The translations under genes were made by a program, and so were the position numbers. This document shows, in pieces, positions 9,439-17,450 of a stretch of 64,000 bases of DNA. The notes beneath the pieces are model-generated. The model saw nothing but the letters and a program-made list of their open reading frames with translations. It had not been told where the DNA came from and made no database searches. The stretch's first letter is position 1; every line of letters starts with the position of its first letter. Source of the DNA: M0108 sp044228795 (GTDB taxonomy: Bacteria; Pseudomonadota; Gammaproteobacteria; Chromatiales; Chromatiaceae); the NCBI GenBank assembly GCA_044228795.1, contig JBGAUE010000001.1:62001-126000 (forward strand), read 5' to 3'.

Positions 9439-9622
9439 CTAGGCTTCCTTGCCGAACAGCCCTCGGCAATTTGGGGTCAGGTTCTGGATGCGATTCATCA
9501 CATCATGCCTTGTCGGTCAGAGTCAGAGGCCCGCTAGCGGCTCCAAATTGAGGGGGGGCCGGTCAGCCGGGTGGCGGGCCGGCCCCCTGCGTAGGGACGA
9601 GATCCCCCCCGCCGAACGCGGA

Positions 9623-10018
9623 TCAGTTGCAGCCCATGGCCGCCTTCATCTCCTTCATCCGCCCGGCCTGCACCCCAGTAGCGAGACCCTTGGCCTTGGC
9701 CGTGTCGCCCGCCTTGATGGCGGGGATTATCTCCCCTTCACGGGTCCCCTTGAAGGCCTCCCAGGTCGGCTTAAAGGCAGCGGCCTTCGCGGCGTCGGGT
9801 CCAGTGGCCATCGCGGACAGGTTCGCATCCAGAGCGGCACTCGCGGACTTGATCTGTTCCACGTAGCCGTTTTGCTTGGTGGCATCCGATTCGTCGAGTA
9901 GGGTGACCAGGGCCGCGCGGGCTGCCCCCAGGTTGGTGCAGACGTCCGCGGGTGTAGCGGCCTGGGCCGGACCAGTGGCAAGGATCAGGGCTCCAGCCAG
10001 GATGGGCATGTAGCGCAT
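9623..10018 (-). CDS. Small exported four-helix-bundle protein, no heme motif
   Basis: A signal peptide (MRYMPILAGALILATGPAQA) precedes about 110 mature residues rich in Ala and Lys that should form an amphipathic helical bundle. The pattern (a Trp near FKPTWEAFKG, then EIIPAIKAGD) recalls the 4HB sensor module of chemoreceptors and, loosely, cytochrome c'. It has two Cys (VCTNLG and the C-terminal GCN) but no CxxCH, so it is not a c-type cytochrome. An ATG at 10027 is possible, but AGGAG touches it; the ATG at 10018 has proper spacing. A TTAAC-N4-GTCAA site lies upstream. Function unknown; a periplasmic sensor or ligand binder in denitrification is a guess. Confidence 0.75.
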   Translation of the reverse strand: MRYMPILAGALILATGPAQAATPADVCTNLGAARAALVTLLDESDATKQNGYVEQIKSASAALDANLSAMATGPDAAKAAAFKPTWEAFKGTREGEIIPAIKAGDTAKAKGLATGVQAGRMKEMKAAMGCN

Positions 10019-10130
10019 AATGAGCATCTCCTAGGGCTAATGACTTGGTATTTTGGGTTTACCCGCGGTAATCCGGGATCATCCCGGCCCGCAAGTCAGC
10101 CGATAGTCTAATGCCTAAGGTGAGGACTCC

Positions 10131-10144
10131 TTAACCTGGGTCAA
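10131..10144 (-). promoter_or_regulatory. Imperfect FNR/DNR-type box
   Basis: TTAACCTGGGTCAA matches TTGAC-N4-GTCAA except for one base. It is about 115 bases before the four-helix protein start, inside the gap after norF. Confidence 0.45.
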
Positions 10145-10160
10145 GTCGCGGCCAATCGGG

Positions 10161-10433
10161 TCAGGAGGTAAGGGTGAACGCCAGGGTAATAAGTCCGCCA
10201 ATCAGGGCTAGCCAGATGAGGATGACCCAACGCCAGGGGCCCCGGAGGCCATGCAGTCCCATGAAGAAGTCGCCCACCAGTTGCCCCTTGATAAGGGCGA
10301 TAACGAGCACCAGCAGGGCAAACGAGAGCCCGCCCAGGCCCAGTTCACCCACGGTGAAGGTGATGAGGGTGAGGGCGATGAGAATCAAATAGACCCAGGT
10401 GCAGGGCCGCAGGAAGGTAGTGGTGCTGTTCAT
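10161..10433 (-). CDS. norF: NorF-like small membrane protein (cytochrome c oxidase subunit IV type), copy 1
   Basis: The 90-residue protein has three hydrophobic helices and the GQLVGDFFMGLHGLRGPW loop typical of prokaryotic COX IV/NorF-like proteins. NorF supports NOR activity but is not catalytic. A GTG at 10448 would overlap the norE stop (GTGA), but the ATG at 10433 has GAGG at good spacing and is preferred. It pairs with norE as copy 1 of two such pairs in the window. Confidence 0.82.
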   Translation of the reverse strand: MNSTTTFLRPCTWVYLILIALTLITFTVGELGLGGLSFALLVLVIALIKGQLVGDFFMGLHGLRGPWRWVILIWLALIGGLITLAFTLTS

Positions 10434-10444
10434 GGCGTCTATCC

Positions 10445-11029
10445 TCACCGCATCACATAAACCAGGGGAAAGAGGATGAGCCAGACCAGGTCCACCATGT
10501 GCCAGTAGGAGGCTCCAGTCTCCACGCCGGTGTGTTCCTGGGCGTCATAGTCGCCCTTGCGGGCCTTGAGGGCGACCGCCAGCAGGATCACCAGGCCCAG
10601 GATGACGTGCATGAAGTGGAAAAAGGTCAGGGACAGGTAAAACATGTAAAAGCGATTGGTGGAGAGGGTGATGCCCAGGCCAAAGTGATGTGCGTACTCC
10701 AAGCCCTTCACCCCCAGGAAGACCAGGCCCATGAGGATGGCCAACCCGAGCCAGCGCGCGCAACGCCCTCCCTCGCCGACCCGGATGGCGGCCAGGGCCC
10801 GCACCACGAAGTAGCTGCTGGTGATCAGCGCCAGGGTGTTGGTTAGGGCAGCGCCCCGATCCAGGGTGGCCTGGTAGCTGTTGAACAACTCCGGGTTGCT
10901 CATGCGCGTGAAGGCATAGGCGGCAAAGAAGATGGCGAAGACCGTTAACTCGGCCAGGATGAAGATCCAGATCGCCAGGTCGCCGGGAGGGTATCGCTTT
11001 TCCGCCGTCGCGCTGACTGCCGTGCTCAT
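10445..11029 (-). CDS. norE: NorE-like cytochrome c oxidase subunit III family protein, copy 1
   Basis: This 194-residue protein has five hydrophobic helices and COX III signatures (LAIWIFILAELTVFAIFF, GLEYAHHF, FFHFMHVILGL, SYWHMVDLVW). NorE is an accessory membrane protein of NOR; it lacks oxidase metals. It is translated with norF and reads away from nirC. A TTGAT-N4-GTCAA site lies 62-75 bases upstream with a CATAAC -10 candidate at 11070-11065. A second norE (53353-53967) stands beside nirS. Confidence 0.87.
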   Translation of the reverse strand: MSTAVSATAEKRYPPGDLAIWIFILAELTVFAIFFAAYAFTRMSNPELFNSYQATLDRGAALTNTLALITSSYFVVRALAAIRVGEGGRCARWLGLAILMGLVFLGVKGLEYAHHFGLGITLSTNRFYMFYLSLTFFHFMHVILGLVILLAVALKARKGDYDAQEHTGVETGASYWHMVDLVWLILFPLVYVMR

Positions 11030-11090
11030 CGGGGATTGCCATAGGATGAACTCTAAAACAGTAGGTTATGTCAACCTTCCGCCGCCGGCC

Positions 11091-11104
11091 TTGATGGATG
11101 TCAA
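11091..11104 (-). promoter_or_regulatory. FNR/DNR-type box upstream of norE
   Basis: TTGATGGATGTCAA matches the TTGAT/C-N4-G/ATCAA pattern. Its centre is about 27-32 bases from a CATAAC -10 candidate on the minus strand, as expected for a class II activator site. Confidence 0.6.
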
Positions 11105-11236
11105 ATGGGTTCTGGCCTGGAAGGCTCCCGATCTGGGAGTTCTGGCCAAACCCGCATTAAAGGGGTCGGCGCCCTCGTGCCGGGTGTCGGGACAGTGCCG
11201 TCGCAGACCCGGGCAGCGTCGCGAAATCGCCCTAGC

Positions 11237-11250
11237 TTGACTTGAGTCAA
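11237..11250 (+). promoter_or_regulatory. FNR/DNR-type box upstream of nirC
   Basis: TTGACTTGAGTCAA is a perfect palindrome. A TTTAGT -10 candidate lies at 11272-11277, about the right distance for activation of the nirC-nirJ operon. Confidence 0.75.
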
Positions 11251-11362
11251 GGGCGGAGGTAGTTAGAAGTCTTTAGTTTAGGCCTCATACCAATAAGGTC
11301 CAGCCCCCGTCGATGGTCTGGCGCTGGTTGGGATTAATCCTTCGCATTGAGGAATCAGGGCA

Positions 11363-11773
11363 ATGCCGTCAGGCTTGAATATCTTCCTGGGCTGGACAGC
11401 CGGAATGGCTGGCTTTCTGGCAATCCTCTCCGGGGTCAGTCTGGCGGCCCTGGCGGCGGTCCCGCCAGTCCTTGACTCGCCCCCAGTCCCCGCGGGAGTA
11501 CCCGTTAGGGTCCCGGCCGCGGTGTCCACGGAAAGGGCCATCGCCCTGCGTCACTTCCTGACCCAGGATTGCGGGTCCTGTCATGGGCTTACCCTGGGCG
11601 GGGGCCTTGGCCCGCCCTTGGGGCGCGAGCAGGTCGCCAACAAGCCCGTGCCTTATCTGGCCTATACCATCCTCCACGGCCGGCCAGGGACCGCCATGCC
11701 CCCCTGGGCCCAGTTCCTTACCGAGGAAGAGGGTGAATGGCTGGCGCGCGAACTCCGGGGAGAGAACCCATGA
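11363..11773 (+). CDS. nirC: NirC-like monoheme cytochrome c
   Basis: The 136-residue exported protein has an N-terminal hydrophobic signal (about 8-33), a Pro/Val-rich linker, a CGSCH heme motif at 70-74 and a Met ligand in GTAMPPW. NirC/c55x cytochromes donate electrons to NirS or take part in the last heme d1 step with NirN or NirF. GAGGA precedes the ATG. It overlaps nirF by ATGA and begins the heme d1 operon under a perfect FNR/DNR box. Confidence 0.85.
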   Translation: MPSGLNIFLGWTAGMAGFLAILSGVSLAALAAVPPVLDSPPVPAGVPVRVPAAVSTERAIALRHFLTQDCGSCHGLTLGGGLGPPLGREQVANKPVPYLAYTILHGRPGTAMPPWAQFLTEEEGEWLARELRGENP

Positions 11774-13050
11774 ATCCCACCCTCTACCTGACCCTGGCGC
11801 TGTTCCTGATGGGTCCCTCGGTTCTGGTAGCCGCAACCAGCGGCACGGCCAACGCCCAAACCGAGCCTCCCATCCCCGCCCCGGCCCTCGCCCCCAAGGA
11901 GGCACAGTCCGAGGCCCCGACCGCCGCCCCCTGTCCGCAACCGCGCGGTACGGGTGATCTGGGTATCGTCGTGGAGCGGGGCTCGGGTTCCCTGGTGCTG
12001 ATCGAGACCAGCGGCAACCAGGCCCTGGGCCGGATCGAGGGCCTGGGGGACCTCTCCCACGCCTCGGCGGTCTTCTCCCGGGACGGGCGTTATGCCTTTG
12101 TCTTTGGCCGCGATGGCGGCCTCTCCAAGGTGGATCTGTTGGCGGGCAAGGTGGTTCGGCGGGTGATGCAGGCGGGCAATTCCATTGGCGGTGCCATTTC
12201 CCAGAACGGTAAGTTGGTGGCGGTGGCCAATTATGAGCCTGGCGGGGTGCGGATCTTCGACGCGGAGACCCTGGACCAGGTGGCCGACATCCCGGCCCTG
12301 TACGAAGAGGGCAAACCGGCTTCCAAGGTAATCGGACTGGTGGACGCCCCGGGTAACCGTTTCGTCTTTAGCCTTTGGGATGGCGGGGAGATCTGGGTCG
12401 CCGACCTGTCGAACCCGGCCAAGCCCGACGTGACCCGGTATCGCGGCATCGGTCGCCAGCCCTATGACGCCCTCATCACCCCCGACGGACGTTACTATCT
12501 CGCGGGCCTCTTTGGCGAGGATGGCCTGGCCCTGCTGGATCTCTGGCACCCGGAGCAGGGCGTGCGGCGCGTCCTGCCAGGCTATGGGCGGGGCGAGGAG
12601 CCCCTGCCGGTGTTCAAGATGCCCCACCTGGAGGGTTGGGCCGTGGCGGGTCGGCGCGTCTTCGTCCCCGCCATCGGCCGTCACGAGGTACTTGTCATCG
12701 ACATGGACACCTGGGCCGAGGTGGGCCGTATCCCGGTGGCGGGGCAGCCGGTCTTCGTCATGTCTCGACCGGACGGGCGCCAGATCTGGGTGAATTTTGC
12801 CCTGCCGGATAATGAGCACGTCCAGGTGATCGATTCCGAGAACTTAACGGTGATTCAGGAACTCAAGCCCGGCAAGGCGGTGTTGCACCTGGAGTTCGAA
12901 CCCCGGGGCGAGGAGGTCTGGATCTCGGTGCGGGACGAAGATCGCGTGGTTGTCTATGACACCCAGACCTTCGCGCGCCTGACCAGTATCCCGGCCATTA
13001 AACCCAGCGGCATCTTTCTCACCGACCGCGCCTTCCGCATCGGGCTATGA
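11770..13050 (+). CDS. nirF: Heme d1 biosynthesis protein NirF
   Basis: NirF acts in the periplasm in the late steps that make heme d1 for cytochrome cd1. The 426-residue product has a signal peptide and an eight-bladed propeller like the d1 domain of NirS, with repeated blade strands such as YVFVFGRDGG, VAVANYEPGG and EVWISVRDEDRV. It has no CxxCH. The start at 11770 is chosen because ATGA overlaps the nirC stop and leads straight into the signal peptide; an upstream ATG at 11737 would add 11 unlikely residues. Confidence 0.93.
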   Translation: MNPTLYLTLALFLMGPSVLVAATSGTANAQTEPPIPAPALAPKEAQSEAPTAAPCPQPRGTGDLGIVVERGSGSLVLIETSGNQALGRIEGLGDLSHASAVFSRDGRYAFVFGRDGGLSKVDLLAGKVVRRVMQAGNSIGGAISQNGKLVAVANYEPGGVRIFDAETLDQVADIPALYEEGKPASKVIGLVDAPGNRFVFSLWDGGEIWVADLSNPAKPDVTRYRGIGRQPYDALITPDGRYYLAGLFGEDGLALLDLWHPEQGVRRVLPGYGRGEEPLPVFKMPHLEGWAVAGRRVFVPAIGRHEVLVIDMDTWAEVGRIPVAGQPVFVMSRPDGRQIWVNFALPDNEHVQVIDSENLTVIQELKPGKAVLHLEFEPRGEEVWISVRDEDRVVVYDTQTFARLTSIPAIKPSGIFLTDRAFRIGL

Positions 13051-13523
13051 AGAGTTCCCCGCTTCTGGAGCGTCTCGATGCCCTCGACCAGCGCCTGCTG
13101 GATGATTTCCAGTCCGGCATCCCCCTGACGCCCCGGCCCTTCGCCCTGATGGCGGAGCAACTGGGCATGGCGGAAACCGAGGTCATAGCCCGCCTGCAAC
13201 GCCTGACCGAGATGGGCGTCGTCAGCCGCGTAGGCCCTGTCTTCCGGCCGCGGCAGGTGGGTACCAGCACTTTGGCGGCTATGGCCGTCCCTCCGGAGCG
13301 CCTCGCCGAGGTGGCGACCCTGGTCAACAGCTTTCCCGAGGTCAACCACAACTACGAGCGGGAGCACGACTTCAATCTTTGGTTCGTCCTCACCGCACCG
13401 GATCAGACCCGCCTGGAGCGGGTCCTGGACGAAATCGGGTGTCGCGCTGGCCTACCGGTTCTGGATCTGCCCATGTTGGCCGAATATCACATCGATCTGG
13501 GGTTCCCACTGCAATGGACATGA
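13047..13523 (+). CDS. nirD: Siroheme decarboxylase subunit NirD (Lrp/AsnC-like)
   Basis: The 158-residue protein has the Lrp/AsnC-like fold used by the NirDLGH enzyme, which decarboxylates siroheme to 12,18-didecarboxysiroheme on the way to heme d1. An N-terminal winged helix (QRLLDDFQSGIPLTPRPFALMA) and the EVNHNYEREHDFNLWFVLTAP strand are characteristic. It overlaps nirF at ATGA and the next gene by 4 bases. It stands alone here, whereas nirD is fused to nirL in many bacteria. Confidence 0.88.
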   Translation: MKSSPLLERLDALDQRLLDDFQSGIPLTPRPFALMAEQLGMAETEVIARLQRLTEMGVVSRVGPVFRPRQVGTSTLAAMAVPPERLAEVATLVNSFPEVNHNYEREHDFNLWFVLTAPDQTRLERVLDEIGCRAGLPVLDLPMLAEYHIDLGFPLQWT

Positions 13524-14236
13524 ATGATCCAGCCGGATATCGCCCTGGCCAGCCGGGTGATGCGGCCCTGATCCGGGCCATCCAAGGGGGTTTGCCGCTG
13601 GTAGAAAGGCCATTTGCCGCCATCGCCGCCGAACTGGGCCTGGAGGAGGGGGTTGTGATCGCCCGGATCCAGGCATTGATGGCCGCGGGCGCCATCAAAC
13701 GCCTGGGGGTGGTGGTCCGTCATCAGGAGCTGGGTTACGGGGCCAATGCCATGGTGGTTTGGGACCTGCCTGACACGCGGGTCGATGCCCTGGGTCGTTG
13801 TATCGGCCAATTGCCCTATGTCACCCTCTGCTACCGCCGGCCGCGGTGCCTCCCGACCTGGCCCTATAACCTCTTTACCATGATCCATGGCCGTGATCGC
13901 GCGGCAGTGCTGGCGCAGGTCGAGGCCATCAAATGGGAATTCGACCTCAGGACTATCCCCAGCGCCGTCCTGTTCAGCGGCCAGCGCTTCAAGCAGCGGG
14001 GCGCCTACTACCAACCCACGGCCATTACGGACTCCAGGCCAGCCACTGACACCACCGGAGTGACTGGCACGACCGGAGCGGTTGGGTTGAAACCCTCGCG
14101 GGTGCGCAATAAGGGAGCGCGGCCCCTGTCACTGCCCGGTTTAGCCCCGAACCCGGCATGGGGGCTGGCCTTGAGTCCCGCTCTGGGCCCACCTCTGGTT
14201 CCCTTGCAAGTCCGGGCCAGGGAGGCCTCGGCATGA
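13520..14236 (+). CDS. nirL: Siroheme decarboxylase subunit (NirL-like) with long C-terminal extension
   Basis: Residues 1-165 match the second NirD/L-type module, with IRAIQGGLPLVERPFAAIA, the IKRLGVVVRHQELGYGANAM strand and CYRRPRCLPTWPYNLFTMIH. This should pair with NirD in siroheme decarboxylation. After about residue 165 comes an extension of some 70 residues rich in Thr, Gly, Pro and Ala (DTTGVTGTTGAVG) that the family lacks. The ATG at 13520 overlaps the nirD stop; an ATG at 13514 is also possible. The extension may be a linker left from a former fusion to the next gene. Confidence 0.85.
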   Translation: MNDPAGYRPGQPGDAALIRAIQGGLPLVERPFAAIAAELGLEEGVVIARIQALMAAGAIKRLGVVVRHQELGYGANAMVVWDLPDTRVDALGRCIGQLPYVTLCYRRPRCLPTWPYNLFTMIHGRDRAAVLAQVEAIKWEFDLRTIPSAVLFSGQRFKQRGAYYQPTAITDSRPATDTTGVTGTTGAVGLKPSRVRNKGARPLSLPGLAPNPAWGLALSPALGPPLVPLQVRAREASA

Positions 14237-15252
14237 GTTCCGCATCCGGGCGAGGTGCCGCCGCGCCCCTGATCCTGGGAAAACTGGAACGGACCTTTAT
14301 CAATTGCTATCAGGGCGGCTTTCCTCTCATCGAACGCCCCTTCGCGGCTGTCTCCCAGGACTTGGGGACCGACGAAGCGCAACTGATCCTCATGATCCAG
14401 GGGTTGCTGGAGAGCGGCCTGCTCACCCGCTTTGGTCCACTTTTTGACGCGGAGCGCCTGGGGGGATGCTTCACTCTGGCGGCCATGGCGGTACCCGAGG
14501 CGGATTTCGAGCGGGTGGCGGCGCAACTTGCCGCCCTGCCCGAGGTCGCCCACAACTACCGCCGCGATCACACCCTCAACATGTGGTTCGTGCTCGCCAC
14601 CCCCAGCGAGCCGTCGCTCCGACGGGCCCTGAATCATCTCCAGGACCTGACGGGCCTGGAGGTACTGGATTTTCCCAAGCTGGCCGAGTATCACCTGGGC
14701 TTTTGGCTGCAGCTTGAGGAGGATGGTGGCCTGGGCATGCGCCGCTGGGTGCGGAGCCCGACCGCCAGTCCCACCCCCCTGGACGAATTGGATCATGCCC
14801 TGGTGACCGCCACCCAAGGCGGCCTGCCCCTGGTAGCCGAGCCCTATGCCGAGATCGCCAGCCGCCTTGGCCAACCCACCGCGGCGGTCCTGGAACGTCT
14901 GGCGGGGATGTTGGCGCAAGGGGCCATTCGCCGCATCGGGGCCGTACCCAATCATTATCAGTTGGGGCTGCGGGGCAATGGCATGACGGTGTGGGATATC
15001 GAGGACGAGGCCGTGGACCGCCTGGGGGCCGAGATCGGCGCCCTGGAGGGTGTGAGTCACTGTTACCGCCGTCCCCGCTGGCCACCCCTCTGGCCTTATA
15101 ACCTCTTCGCCATGCTGCACGGGCGGGATCGCGCCGAGGTTCTCGCCGCCGCCACCCGCATCCAGGCCCGCGTAGCCGACTCGTGTCGGGGCCATGAAGT
15201 CCTGTTCAGCGCCGCAGTGCTGAAAAAGACTGGGTTACGCTTCAAACCTTAG
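14233..15252 (+). CDS. Fused siroheme decarboxylase NirG-NirH
   Basis: The 339-residue protein joins two Lrp/AsnC-like modules. Residues 1-165 resemble NirG/NirD (FINCYQGGFPLIERPFAAVS, EVAHNYRRDHTLNMWFVLAT). Residues 180-339 resemble NirH/NirL (TATQGGLPLVAEPYAEIA, IRRIGAVPNHYQLGLRGNGM, CYRRPRWPPLWPYNLFAMLH). With NirD and NirL it completes the heme d1 decarboxylase set. ATGA overlap with the previous stop fixes the start at 14233; an in-frame ATG at 14158 lies inside nirL. Confidence 0.88.
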   Translation: MSSASGRGAAAPLILGKLERTFINCYQGGFPLIERPFAAVSQDLGTDEAQLILMIQGLLESGLLTRFGPLFDAERLGGCFTLAAMAVPEADFERVAAQLAALPEVAHNYRRDHTLNMWFVLATPSEPSLRRALNHLQDLTGLEVLDFPKLAEYHLGFWLQLEEDGGLGMRRWVRSPTASPTPLDELDHALVTATQGGLPLVAEPYAEIASRLGQPTAAVLERLAGMLAQGAIRRIGAVPNHYQLGLRGNGMTVWDIEDEAVDRLGAEIGALEGVSHCYRRPRWPPLWPYNLFAMLHGRDRAEVLAAATRIQARVADSCRGHEVLFSAAVLKKTGLRFKP

Positions 15253-15263
15253 GAAACCGTTTG

Positions 15264-16454
15264 ATGTTCCGACTGAGCCGCTATCTTCACCTCCTCGCCA
15301 ACCCGGAGCGCCTGGCCAGGGCTGCGGCTGCGCCCCCGGTCACGCCCAGCGGACCCGTGGTGATCTGGAATCTGATCCGGCGCTGCAACCTCACCTGCGC
15401 TCACTGCTACTCCACCTCGGCGGATAAGGACTTTGCCGGGGAGCTGACCACGGCGGAGGTCAAGGCCGTGATGGCGGACCTGCGGGCCTATGGGGTGCCC
15501 GTGCTCATCCTTTCCGGGGGCGAGCCCCTGATGCGTCCGGACATCTTCGAGTTGGCCCACCACGCCAAGGATCTGGGTTTCTATCTGGCCCTATCCACCA
15601 ACGGCACCCTCATCGACCGGGACCAGGTAGCGCCCATCGCTGCGGTGGGCTTTGACTACCTGGGCATCAGCCTGGATGGCTTGGCCGAAACGCACGATCG
15701 CTTTCGTCGTCGCCAGGGCGCCTTTCAGGCCTCCCTGCAGGGGTTGCGTCTCTGTCATGAGGCTGGTCTCAAGGTTGGCATGCGCTTCACCCTCTGTCAG
15801 GACAATGCCCAGGATCTGCCGGCCTTGCTGGATCTCATGGGCGAGGAGGGGATCGATAAGTTCTACCTGTCCCACCTGAACTATGCGGGGCGCGGCAACA
15901 AACACCGGGAACGGGATGCCTATGCCGGCATGACCCGCGCGGCCATGGATCTCCTCATCGAGACCGGTTGGTCCCGCCTCCAGCGTGGCCAGGCCGTCGA
16001 GTTAGTGACGGGTAACAATGACGCGGATGGCGTCTATCTGCTCCACTGGGCGCAGCGGCACTTCCCGGAACGGCTGGAGGACCTGCGCCGGGTTCTGTTC
16101 AACTGGGGTGGTAATGCCTCAGGGCTACATATCGCCAACATCGACAACCTGGGCCAGGTCCATCCCGACAGCTTTTGGTGGAACTATCCCCTGGGCAATG
16201 TCCGTGACCGGCCCTTCTCCGCCATCTGGGAGGACCGCTCCGATCCCCTTATGGCGGGACTCAAACAGCGGCCACGGCCGGTCATGGGGCGCTGCGGCAC
16301 CTGCGCTCATCTGGCCATTTGCAACGGCAACACCCGCACCCGTGCCTTCCAAATGACGGGGGATCTCTGGGCGGAGGACCCCGGCTGCTATCTCACGGAT
16401 GCCGAGATTAGTCCTGATAGCCGCCAATATCCCAGGCCCTTTGCCCTTTCTTAG
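15264..16454 (+). CDS. nirJ: Heme d1 biosynthesis radical SAM protein NirJ
   Basis: NirJ is a radical SAM enzyme that converts didecarboxysiroheme propionates toward heme d1. The 396-residue protein has the CxxxCxxC cluster motif at 41-48 (CNLTCAHC), the LSGGEPLMRPD segment and a C-terminal SPASM-like Cys set (RCGTCAHLAICNGN, GCYL) for a second Fe-S cluster. The ATG at 15264 follows AGGA; a TTG one codon upstream is ignored. It is the last recognised nir gene of this operon. Confidence 0.94.
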   Translation: MFRLSRYLHLLANPERLARAAAAPPVTPSGPVVIWNLIRRCNLTCAHCYSTSADKDFAGELTTAEVKAVMADLRAYGVPVLILSGGEPLMRPDIFELAHHAKDLGFYLALSTNGTLIDRDQVAPIAAVGFDYLGISLDGLAETHDRFRRRQGAFQASLQGLRLCHEAGLKVGMRFTLCQDNAQDLPALLDLMGEEGIDKFYLSHLNYAGRGNKHRERDAYAGMTRAAMDLLIETGWSRLQRGQAVELVTGNNDADGVYLLHWAQRHFPERLEDLRRVLFNWGGNASGLHIANIDNLGQVHPDSFWWNYPLGNVRDRPFSAIWEDRSDPLMAGLKQRPRPVMGRCGTCAHLAICNGNTRTRAFQMTGDLWAEDPGCYLTDAEISPDSRQYPRPFALS

Positions 16455-16469
16455 CCAGGCACCTGCTTC

Positions 16470-16748
16470 ATGAAAAATATCCTATTGGCCAATACCACCC
16501 CCCTCGAATCAAGGCGGGGCATAGGCCAGCGCGTCGCCTATGGCGTGGCCCTGGTGTCTTATCTGTGTGCAATCCTCTGTCTGGCCGCCATCTTTATATG
16601 GACGGGCGAACTGGGAAGCGAGCATCCCGTGGTCGCCAGCCTTGGGGCCAGCCTGGTCTTTTTCGTCGGGGCCGGGATCGTCCTACACGTCATAGGCCGG
16701 GCCAACCTGCCCAACCTGAGGTTTGGTCAGGGCCACAGCCGGCCTTAG
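16470..16748 (+). CDS. Small two-helix membrane protein of unknown function
   Basis: The 92-residue protein has two clear transmembrane helices (about 22-45 and 55-78) and short polar ends. It starts 15 bases after nirJ, so it is probably the last gene of the nir operon. No family is recognised. An assembly or electron-transfer helper for denitrification is possible from position alone. Confidence 0.65.
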   Translation: MKNILLANTTPLESRRGIGQRVAYGVALVSYLCAILCLAAIFIWTGELGSEHPVVASLGASLVFFVGAGIVLHVIGRANLPNLRFGQGHSRP

Positions 16749-17087
16749 GGGGCCCCGTGAGTCCTGGTCGAGTCAGAAAATGGGTTCGTTTCGTAATTTT
16801 GCCCTTTTCGCAGGATCTCAGGTTCTTGAGAACCCTGGAAACCAAGCCATGGGGGCAAGGCCTGCCAAAAATATGAGCGCACACGGTGCCGACTGACATA
16901 AGATCTCTCCCGGCCAAAGAAGTCATGGCTAACGCTCGCAGCGGGGTCGAGTAATAAAGGCTTGGTTCGGAAAAAATATATTGAATATATCCGAATATTC
17001 TAATATTCTATCTCCCCATGGACGGCGCACCGCACAACTAAGGCGCCGCCCTTGCTGCCCACAAAAACTAACGAGAGAGAAAATCAC
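16749..17087. other. Intergenic leader of the sulfur globule gene
   Basis: About 340 bases without a gene. The part from 16971 to 17010 is strikingly AT-rich and holds two inverted repeats; an untranslated leader of the sulfur globule mRNA probably follows. Confidence 0.5.
16993..17008. promoter_or_regulatory. AT-rich inverted repeat upstream of the sulfur globule gene
   Basis: GAATATT (16993-16999) and AATATTC (17002-17008) are perfect complements with two bases between. Just upstream ATATATTGAATATAT is nearly symmetrical. They stand 80-110 bases before the ATG and could be a promoter or operator. Confidence 0.4.
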
Positions 17088-17450
17088 ATGAAAAAGCTTG
17101 CTACTGCTGCTGCTGTTGTCGCCCTCCTGGGGGTCTCCGCTACCGCGTTCGCCTGGGGTGGTCCTTGGGGCAACAACGGTTGGGGCAACAATAACAACAA
17201 TTGGATGAACGACATGTTCGGCGATGGGTCGGGCGACTTCAGCATGAATATGTCCGGTGGCGGCCATGGCTCGGGCCGTGGTTACAACCGCTACTACGAC
17301 AACTACTACAATGGTTACGGTTATGGCCCCTATGGCTATGGCGCTCCCTACGGCTATGGTGCCCCTTACGGCGCTCCCTACGGGGCCCCTTACGGTGCGC
17401 CCTACGCCCCGCCCGCTCCCCCGGCTGCTCCCGCCGCTCCTTCTAAGTAA
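17088..17450 (+). CDS. Sulfur globule protein (SgpB/SgpC, CV2/CV3 type)
   Basis: Sulfur globule proteins coat the periplasmic sulfur deposits of purple sulfur bacteria. This 120-residue product has a signal peptide (cleaved after residue 22, AFA) and a mature part made of Gly, Tyr, Asn, Pro and Ala: an Asn-rich start, a Gly-His-rich middle, then YGAPYG-type repeats and a Pro/Ala tail. This matches the family's composition and size. The start at 17088 is preferred over 17052 because it follows a GAGAGAGA purine run and begins the signal peptide. Confidence 0.85.
   Translation: MKKLATAAAVVALLGVSATAFAWGGPWGNNGWGNNNNNWMNDMFGDGSGDFSMNMSGGGHGSGRGYNRYYDNYYNGYGYGPYGYGAPYGYGAPYGAPYGAPYGAPYAPPAPPAAPAAPSK
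17355..17412 (+). repeat. Short tandem repeats coding YGAP
   Basis: Tandem units of about 12-15 bases (TACGGCGCTCCC-like) encode repeated Tyr-Gly-Ala-Pro in the sulfur globule protein. Such repeats can change copy number by slippage. Confidence 0.7.

Larger units (their letters stand above)
11030..11362. other. Divergent norE / nirC promoter region
   Basis: About 330 bases without a gene. It carries one FNR/DNR-type box for each direction (11091-11104 and 11237-11250); nothing else is recognised. Confidence 0.6.

Noticed and set aside
9439..9498. A 19-codon open frame ending at the norQ start codon (possible leader peptide)
   Set aside because: It has only a weak ribosome site and no repeated regulatory codons; kept as a curiosity, not a feature.
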